Positions 59,148 through 64,000 of a DNA stretch of 64,000 nucleotides are shown here, one piece after another. Where the stretch lies: assembly GCA_945913025.1 (NCBI GenBank), contig CAMECJ010000004.1, positions 62,001 to 126,000 of the forward strand, given 5' to 3'. The stretch's first letter is position 1, and each line of letters opens with the position of its first letter. This DNA comes from an uncultured Elusimicrobia bacterium (lineage in GTDB: Bacteria > Elusimicrobiota > Elusimicrobia > Elusimicrobiales > Elusimicrobiaceae). Both the position numbers and the translations under genes were made by a program. The notes below the pieces were generated by a model that was given only the letters and a program-made list of their open reading frames with translations, searched no databases and was not told where the DNA came from.

Positions 59148-59522
59148 ATGGACACCAAACTCATTACGGAAATTACCGGCTGGCTGAAAACCACCGACTT
59201 GGCCGAATTTTGCTACGAGAAAGACGGCGACTGTATTGAAGTAAAAACGAAAGAAGCGCTTCCGGAACCCGCCCATTTTGAATGTTCTTTAACGGCGGTA
59301 ACGGCTCCCGCGGTCGGTATTTACCGCGCGGCGGACAAAGGCAAAAACCTGGTTTTAAAAGAAGGCCAGACCGTAAAAGAGGGCGACGCGCTCGGTTTGG
59401 TGGAAACCGTTTCCCAAAAACATAAAATTACCGCTCCTTTAAGCGGTAAACTCCGCGTGGTAACCGCGCAGGACGGCGCCCCTGTGGAATTTGGTTTGCC
59501 GCTTTTCTTTATCGAAAAATAG
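59148..59522 (+). CDS. accB: AccB-like biotin carboxyl carrier protein without the biotin lysine
   Basis: 124 residues. Overall layout is that of acetyl-CoA carboxylase BCCP: N-terminal helix region LITEITGWLKTTDLAEFCYE, linker, and a biotinyl/lipoyl-fold domain from ~48 (VTAPAVGIYRA, LKEGQTVKEGDALGLVE, ITAPLSGKLRVV, GAPVEFGLPLFFIEK). The attachment motif EAMKM reads ETVSQ (Glu86-Thr87-Val88-Ser89): serine replaces the biotinylated Lys and a nearby KHK is shifted by two or more positions. Nine nt before accC. SD is CGAGG. It either uses another lysine, is not biotinylated, or is inactive. Confidence 0.85.
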   Translation: MDTKLITEITGWLKTTDLAEFCYEKDGDCIEVKTKEALPEPAHFECSLTAVTAPAVGIYRAADKGKNLVLKEGQTVKEGDALGLVETVSQKHKITAPLSGKLRVVTAQDGAPVEFGLPLFFIEK

Positions 59523-59531
59523 GAGCCGTCC

Positions 59532-60926
59532 ATGTCCGCTGAAATCAAAATTACCCCTTTTAAAAAAGTTTTAATCGCCAACCGCGGCGAAATTGCGCTG
59601 CGCGTTATCCGCACGCTGAAAGAAATGGGCATTAAGTCCGTTGCTATTTATTCGGAAGCGGACCGCAGTTCGATGCACGTACGTATGGCTGACGAGGCCG
59701 TTTGCATCGGCGCCGCGCCGTCGCCGCTTAGCTATTTGAATATTGACGCCATCGTTACCGCCGGCAAAATTACCGGCGCGGACGCGGTGCACCCGGGCTA
59801 CGGTTTCCTGTCCGAAAACGCGGACTTTGCCGAAGCCGTTACCAAGGCCGGTATGACGTTTATCGGGCCGACCGCCAAAGCCATTGAAATGCTGGGCGTC
59901 AAATCCACCGCGCGCGAAATCGCCGTCAAAGCCGGCGTGCCGATAACCCCCGGGTCCGACGGCGTAGTAGGCAAAAACTTCCGCGAAGTGGCCCGCAAAA
60001 TCGGTTTCCCGATTATGATTAAAGCTTCTTTGGGCGGCGGCGGCAAAGGGATGCGCGCGTGCCTGAAAGAAGAAGATTTGGAACGTATGATGAAAACCGC
60101 GCAGGGCGAAGCCAAAGCCAACTTCGGCGATGACCGCGTGTATTTCGAAAAACTCGTTTTAAATCCGCGCCACATCGAAGTCCAAGTGGCGGGGGACAAT
60201 TACGGCAACGTCGTGGCGTTTGCCGAGCGCGACTGCAGTATGCAGCGCCGCCACCAGAAACTGGTGGAAGAATCCCCGTCTCCGTTTGTGGACGAAAAAA
60301 CGCGCGCCAAACTGCGCGAAGCCGCGTGCAAGCTCGTCAAAGCCGCCAAATACCGCGGCGTGGGTACGGTGGAATTTTTGATGGCGCAGAATAAAGAATT
60401 TTATTTTATGGAAGTCAACACGCGCCTTCAGGTGGAACATCCGGTAACGGAATCCGTCTGCGGACAGGACCTTGTTAAAATGCAAATCCAAATTGCGCAG
60501 GGCGAACCGCTTCACCTCACGCAAGAAGAAGCGGCCGTGATTAAATGCCACGCGATCGAGCACCGCATTAACGCCGAGGACAGCGAACGCAACTTTATGC
60601 CTTGCCCGGGGACCATTGAAGAATGGATTCCCGCCGGCGGGCTGGGCGTGCGCGTAGACAGCCATATGTACACGGGATATACAATCCCCAGCTATTACGA
60701 CAGTTTAATCGCCAAACTGATTGTTACTGCGCCGGACCGTGCGCACTTGCTCGAGCGCAGCCGCCGCTGTTTGGGCGAATTTCAAATCGGCGGAGTCAAA
60801 ACGACGATTCCGTTCCACCAAAAAATCGTCAATAACGAAGATTTTGTGGCGGGCAACATGGACACGGGCCTTATCGAACGCATGATGGCCGCGGAAAAGG
60901 AAGAGGCCGGTGAAAGCAAAAAATAA
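59532..60926 (+). CDS. accC: Biotin carboxylase subunit of acetyl-CoA carboxylase
   Basis: 464 residues. Carboxylates biotin on its carrier with ATP and bicarbonate, the first half-reaction leading to malonyl-CoA. KVLIANRGEIALRVIRTLKEMG, HPGYGFLSEN, MIKASLGGGGKGMR (ATP-grasp Gly loop), RHIEVQVAGDNYGNVV, ERDCSMQRRHQKLVEESP and EVNTRLQVEHPVTE are all intact. Follows the AccB-like gene; the carboxyltransferase genes accA/accD are not in the window. Overlaps hldE by 17 nt. Confidence 0.95.
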   Translation: MSAEIKITPFKKVLIANRGEIALRVIRTLKEMGIKSVAIYSEADRSSMHVRMADEAVCIGAAPSPLSYLNIDAIVTAGKITGADAVHPGYGFLSENADFAEAVTKAGMTFIGPTAKAIEMLGVKSTAREIAVKAGVPITPGSDGVVGKNFREVARKIGFPIMIKASLGGGGKGMRACLKEEDLERMMKTAQGEAKANFGDDRVYFEKLVLNPRHIEVQVAGDNYGNVVAFAERDCSMQRRHQKLVEESPSPFVDEKTRAKLREAACKLVKAAKYRGVGTVEFLMAQNKEFYFMEVNTRLQVEHPVTESVCGQDLVKMQIQIAQGEPLHLTQEEAAVIKCHAIEHRINAEDSERNFMPCPGTIEEWIPAGGLGVRVDSHMYTGYTIPSYYDSLIAKLIVTAPDRAHLLERSRRCLGEFQIGGVKTTIPFHQKIVNNEDFVAGNMDTGLIERMMAAEKEEAGESKK

Positions 60927-61374
60927 AATTCTGGGGCCGCGTTCGCTCAAGAAATTTGTGGACGAGCAGCGCGCCGCCGGAAAAAAAATCGTATTTACGA
61001 ACGGGTGTTTTGATATTCTGCACGCCGGACACGTAAGCGTACTGGAATTTTCCCGCTCCAAAGGCGACGTGCTGATTGTAGGAATGAACAGCGACGCGTC
61101 CGTGCGCCGCTTAAAAGGCCCTGCGCGTCCCGTCAATACGCAGGCGGACCGTGCGCTTGTGCTGGCCGCGCTCGAAAGCGTATCCGCCGTCAGCATTTTT
61201 GAAGAGGATACGCCGTATAATTTGATTAAACTCGTTCAGCCGGACGTACTGGTTAAAGGCGGGGATTACAAACCGTCGGAAATCGTCGGCAGAGAATTTG
61301 CAAAAAAAGTGGTGCGTTTTGCGCTGTTGAAAGGGCGTTCCACTACTAATATTATTAAAAAGGTAAGTAAATAA
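60910..61374 (+). CDS. hldE: ADP-heptose pathway nucleotidyltransferase (RfaE domain II)
   Basis: 154 residues: only the cytidylyltransferase-like half of HldE. FTNGCFDILHAGHVSVLEFSRSKGD holds the HxGH motif; VGMNSDASVRRLKGPARPVN, KGGDYKPSEIVG and RSTTNIIKK complete the fold. Transfers AMP from ATP to D-glycero-beta-D-manno-heptose-1-phosphate for LPS inner-core heptose. The kinase half is a separate gene elsewhere (the PfkB-family gene at 37077 has the right fold but no proof). Start GTG/ATG region overlaps the accC end. Confidence 0.92.
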   Translation: MKAKNKILGPRSLKKFVDEQRAAGKKIVFTNGCFDILHAGHVSVLEFSRSKGDVLIVGMNSDASVRRLKGPARPVNTQADRALVLAALESVSAVSIFEEDTPYNLIKLVQPDVLVKGGDYKPSEIVGREFAKKVVRFALLKGRSTTNIIKKVSK

Positions 61375-61419
61375 CCCTCGGGGCTTGGGTTCCGATGGTT
61401 GCGCCGAAAGGATAAAAAC

Positions 61420-62610
61420 ATGTCTGATATTTTTGAGAAATGCAGAAATTTCAAAGACGCCAAAATCGCTATGCGTATGGGTATTTACGGCTATTTCCAG
61501 CCGATTGAATCCGCGCAAGGCCCCGAAGTCGTGTTGGGCGGCAAGACCTATATTATGGCTGGTTCCAACAACTATTTGGGTTTGGCCAACGACCCCGAAA
61601 TGAAAAAAGCCGCCAGCGACGCCGCCCTTAAATACGGCTCCGGCGTGGCGGGTTCGCGCTTTTTGAACGGCAACACCAAGGCGCTTGACGAATTGGAACA
61701 GCGCATCGCCAAATTCAAACGCAAAGAAGCGGGGCTTATTTTCTCCACCGGCTACCAGATGAACCTGGGTGTGGTGGGCTGCCTTCTTAAAAAAGGCGAT
61801 TACGCGATTGTGGATAAGCTGGATCACGCCAGCATTTTGGACGGCGTTAAACTTTCCGACGGCGAAATGGTGCGCTTTAAACACAACGACATGGCGGATT
61901 TGGAACGCGTCATTTCCAAACTGCCCGAAGAAGCCGGAAAACTGATTATCGTAGACGGCGTGTTTAGTATGGAAGGGGATATCTGCCCGCTGCCGGAAAT
62001 CGTCAAAATCGGCAAGAAATACGGCGCGCGCATTATTGTGGACGACGCGCACGCGACGGGTATTTTGGGTAAAACGGGCCGCGGCACTTGCGAACATTTC
62101 GGTCTCGAAAATGGCGAAGTGGACCTAGTGGTCGGTACCTGCTCCAAAACGTTTGCCACCGTCGGCGGTTTTGTGGTGGGCGACGCGGATATTATTCATT
62201 ACATCCGCCACAACGCCCGCAGCCAAATTTTTTCCGCCGCGTTGCCGCCCGCTTCCGTGGCGTCCATTTCCAAAGCGTTGGAACTGATTGAAAACGACAC
62301 CTCCCGCCGCGATAACCTGTTCCGCCTGACTGATAAACTCAAAAAAGGGCTGCGCGAACTGGGCTACGATCTCGGCCACAGCACCACTCCGGTTATCCCC
62401 GTACACGTGGGAAGTAACGAAAACTGCTTTAAAATGTGGAAAGCGTTGCACGAAATGGGTATTTTTTCGAACCCCGTCGTCAGCCCCGCGGTGCCCCCCG
62501 GGCAGGCCCTTATGCGCCTGACGCTGATGGCGACGCATACCGATGATCACGTAGACAAAATTATTGCCGCGTTTGCCCAGGCGGGCCGTATGGTCGGCGT
62601 GATTAAATAG
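61420..62610 (+). CDS. Alpha-oxoamine synthase (serine palmitoyltransferase / AONS / KBL family)
   Basis: 396 residues from ATG 61420 (GAAAGGAT before it). PLP enzyme: YGYFQPIES and MAGSNNYLGLANDPEM at the N-terminus, GSGVAGSRFLNGNTKALDELE, HASILDGVKLS, IVDGVFSMEGDICPL, IVDDAHATGILG (Asp-His), GTCSKTFATVGGFVVG (PLP Lys). The YxYFxPIES start is characteristic of serine palmitoyltransferase-like members. No biotin genes (bioA/B/D) adjoin, so sphingoid-base synthesis is favoured over biotin synthesis, but CoA-ligase activity is possible. Confidence 0.85.
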   Translation: MSDIFEKCRNFKDAKIAMRMGIYGYFQPIESAQGPEVVLGGKTYIMAGSNNYLGLANDPEMKKAASDAALKYGSGVAGSRFLNGNTKALDELEQRIAKFKRKEAGLIFSTGYQMNLGVVGCLLKKGDYAIVDKLDHASILDGVKLSDGEMVRFKHNDMADLERVISKLPEEAGKLIIVDGVFSMEGDICPLPEIVKIGKKYGARIIVDDAHATGILGKTGRGTCEHFGLENGEVDLVVGTCSKTFATVGGFVVGDADIIHYIRHNARSQIFSAALPPASVASISKALELIENDTSRRDNLFRLTDKLKKGLRELGYDLGHSTTPVIPVHVGSNENCFKMWKALHEMGIFSNPVVSPAVPPGQALMRLTLMATHTDDHVDKIIAAFAQAGRMVGVIK

Positions 62611-62620
62611 TTTTTATCCT

Positions 62621-62648
62621 AAAAAACCCCGTCATCCGGCGGGGTTTT
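62621..62648 (+). terminator. Terminator between oxoamine synthase and GNAT genes
   Basis: AAAAAACCCCG-TCATCCGG-CGGGGTTTTG. It may be partial, because the GNAT gene has no obvious promoter of its own. Confidence 0.75.
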
Positions 62649-62669
62649 GTTTTTTAGAGGGGGATATAT

Positions 62670-63779
62670 ATGTCCGTAGAAATTCGTCAAATTACCGATA
62701 AAGAATTGAACGCTTTTGTAAATTTTCCGTTTGAACTGTATAAAAATGACCCGTACTGGGTGGGCGAACTGAAAGCCGACACCAAAAAACTGCTGCGTGC
62801 GGATAACGCGTTTTGGACGCACGGCAAACGCGCGCTTTTTATGGCGTATAAGGACGGCAAGCCCGCAGGGCGCATTGCCGCCGTCGTTAACGATGCGTTC
62901 AACGAATACCATAAAGAGAATATTGGCTTTTTCGGTTTTTTTGATTGTATTGAGGACGAAGCGGTTTCTTCTTCTTTATTTGCTGCAGCCGAAACATGGC
63001 TGCGCTGCCAAGGGGTTACCGCCGTGCGCGGACCGGCTAACCCTTCGAGCAACCACGTCTACGGGCTTTTGGTGGACAGTTTTGATTCTATGCCCGCCAT
63101 TATGATGCCGTATAATTATCCTTATTACGCGCAACTGATTGAAAAAGCGGGTTTTAAAAAAGTGAAAGATTTACTGGCTTTCCACCGCACAAAAGAAGAT
63201 CAGTTTTCCGAACGGTTTATAAAGGTCTGTGCGCGCTGTGAACGCGCGGCGGGGATTACATTGCGGCGGTTGGACCTCAAAAATTTGGCGAAAGAAGCCG
63301 AAATCATCCGCGAAATTTACAATAAAGCGTGGGCGCAGAACTGGGGCTTTGTGCCGCTTTCTAAGCGCGAAATGGCCGATATGGTGGACGAGTTAAAGCT
63401 GATTGTCCGCCCTGAGGGCACCTGCGTGCTGGAGGTGGACGGCGTTCCCGCAGGATTCTATATTGCCATTCCGAATATGAATCACGCGCTTAAAGAACTG
63501 AAAGGCTCTCTGGCGAACCCGTGGCGCGTGTTAAAGGCGGTGCGGGCGTGGCGCAAGATTAAGGACGCGCGGCTGATTATGTTGGGGGTATCGCCGGAGT
63601 TCCGCAAGCGCGGGATTGATTTGATTTTGATTAAGCACATTATCACGCACGGTGTGGCGGTATGGAACGAGGCGGAACTGTCGTGGGTGCTCGAAGACAA
63701 CGACGGCATTATCCGCGGAATTATGGAGTGCGGGTGTCATCAAAGCAAACGCTACCGCCTGTATGAGAAGGGGTTGTAA
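62670..63779 (+). CDS. GNAT-fold acyltransferase, candidate bacterial ceramide synthase
   Basis: 369 residues. An N-terminal block FPFELYKNDPYWVGEL, then PAGRIAAVVNDAFNEYHKENIGFFGFF, RGPANPSSNHVYGLLVDSFDS, MMPYNYPYYAQLIEKAGF, VDGVPAGFYIAIPNMNHAL and MLGVSPEFRKRGIDLIL (acyl-CoA pyrophosphate loop of GNATs). In bacteria with sphingolipids, GNAT-type ceramide synthases accompany serine palmitoyltransferase; that fits this location but is inference. SD AGAGGGGG. Confidence 0.8.
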   Translation: MSVEIRQITDKELNAFVNFPFELYKNDPYWVGELKADTKKLLRADNAFWTHGKRALFMAYKDGKPAGRIAAVVNDAFNEYHKENIGFFGFFDCIEDEAVSSSLFAAAETWLRCQGVTAVRGPANPSSNHVYGLLVDSFDSMPAIMMPYNYPYYAQLIEKAGFKKVKDLLAFHRTKEDQFSERFIKVCARCERAAGITLRRLDLKNLAKEAEIIREIYNKAWAQNWGFVPLSKREMADMVDELKLIVRPEGTCVLEVDGVPAGFYIAIPNMNHALKELKGSLANPWRVLKAVRAWRKIKDARLIMLGVSPEFRKRGIDLILIKHIITHGVAVWNEAELSWVLEDNDGIIRGIMECGCHQSKRYRLYEKGL

Positions 63780-63805
63780 AGACTGTACTTATTTTTCAGT
63801 TTACG

Positions 63806-63845
63806 CACAAGGGCCGAAAAGATTATTTTCGTCCCTTGTGTCTTT
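63806..63845 (+). terminator. Terminator after GNAT gene
   Basis: CACAAGGG ... GAAAA-GATTA-TTTTC ... CCCTTGTG then TCTTTT. The remaining 155 bases to the window end (63846-64000) show no gene I can support. Confidence 0.7.
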
Positions 63846-64000
63846 TCAGGATAAACAATTTTCCAAAACCTGCCGTCTTGCGCGTACCTTGGGGCTTACG
63901 TAATTACCACTACGCTGCGCCCCGACTCGTCCGCGCAATCCGGAGCGGTTTTGAAAAATCATATAATCATCTATTGTGTTATTCTGCCCTGCACGGCACT

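Noticed and set aside
61111-62097. 328-residue minus-strand frame
   Set aside because: Antisense shadow spanning hldE and the oxoamine synthase, both of which have clear motifs on the plus strand.
1-64000. CRISPR arrays, rRNA genes, prophage, insertion sequences
   Set aside because: No regularly spaced direct repeats, no rRNA-like sequence, and no transposase, integrase or phage structural frames were seen; the dispersed repeats are irregularly placed and palindromic.

Overview
The window looks like a chromosomal segment from a Gram-negative, anaerobic, fermentative gut-type bacterium. My best guess is a member of the Elusimicrobiota. This is an inference from gene content, not from a marker gene: there are several scattered single-gene PulG/PilE-type pilins that share their first ~35 mature residues, an oxygen-sensitive class III ribonucleotide reductase, an iron-type alcohol dehydrogenase, a heptose-phosphate nucleotidyltransferase (LPS core) and an outer-membrane beta-barrel protein. 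I see no phage, no CRISPR array and no insertion sequence.

Layout. 1-3.1 kb: purB (cut by the left edge) overlapping a short archaeal-type purA, then a YihX-like HAD phosphatase. 3.3-5.3 kb: a CNNM/CBS membrane protein and a frameshifted glycosyltransferase remnant. 5.4-10 kb: copper ATPase with a possible internally initiated chaperone, then nadE. 10-15 kb: pilin 1, deoB, an unknown gene and a GGDEF-EAL protein. 15-20.5 kb: an FMN-type flavoprotein; an operon of beta-barrel protein, soluble histidine kinase, unknown protein and AI-2E-type permease; and a secreted purple-acid-phosphatase-like protein without its metal ligands. 21-25 kb: pilin 2, then an ispH-UbiA fusion, phosphofructokinase and rlmB operon. 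25-31.5 kb: pilin 3, SNase, lipid kinase, alaS and pilin 4. 31.5-38 kb: DUF2339 protein, TlpA-like lipoprotein, and an M23 peptidase-bactofilin-SurA_N-PfkB operon. 38.1-41.5 kb: tRNA-Leu(CAA) followed by a PD-(D/E)XK nuclease, an AbiEii-like protein without its active site, and a DUF4405 protein. 41.5-47.8 kb: MerR-flavodoxin pair, Bcr-type MFS exporter, exported HAD protein, alcohol dehydrogenase, and an ArsR-permease operon. 47.8-54.2 kb: two DUF3592-like paralogues, Pif1-like helicase, zupT, M29 aminopeptidase and a secreted protein made of two 112-residue repeats. 54.7-57.8 kb: nrdG, a tiny glycyl-radical-domain gene and nrdD. 58.2-63.8 kb: small membrane protein, TspO, accB-accC-hldE-alpha-oxoamine synthase and a GNAT protein.

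The most interesting signals are these. (1) Each of the four pilin genes has the same promoter block: TTGACC-CG, a run of 11-12 T, then an extended -10. The T-run fills the -35/-10 spacer, so slippage would change promoter spacing, which suggests phase-variable pilin cassettes. Mosaic inverted repeats occupy the leaders, and in two pilins repeat sequence continues into the prepilin leader peptide. (2) The class III ribonucleotide reductase appears split: nrdD stops after its zinc site and a separate 73-residue gene supplies the RVVGYL glycyl-radical region, both broken ends looking like coiled coils. (3) The AccB-like protein beside accC has serine where the biotinylated lysine should be. (4) Six genes have TATAAT/TATACT 5-6 bases before their ATG and no Shine-Dalgarno, which suggests leaderless mRNAs. 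(5) ispH is fused to a nine-helix UbiA-like domain.
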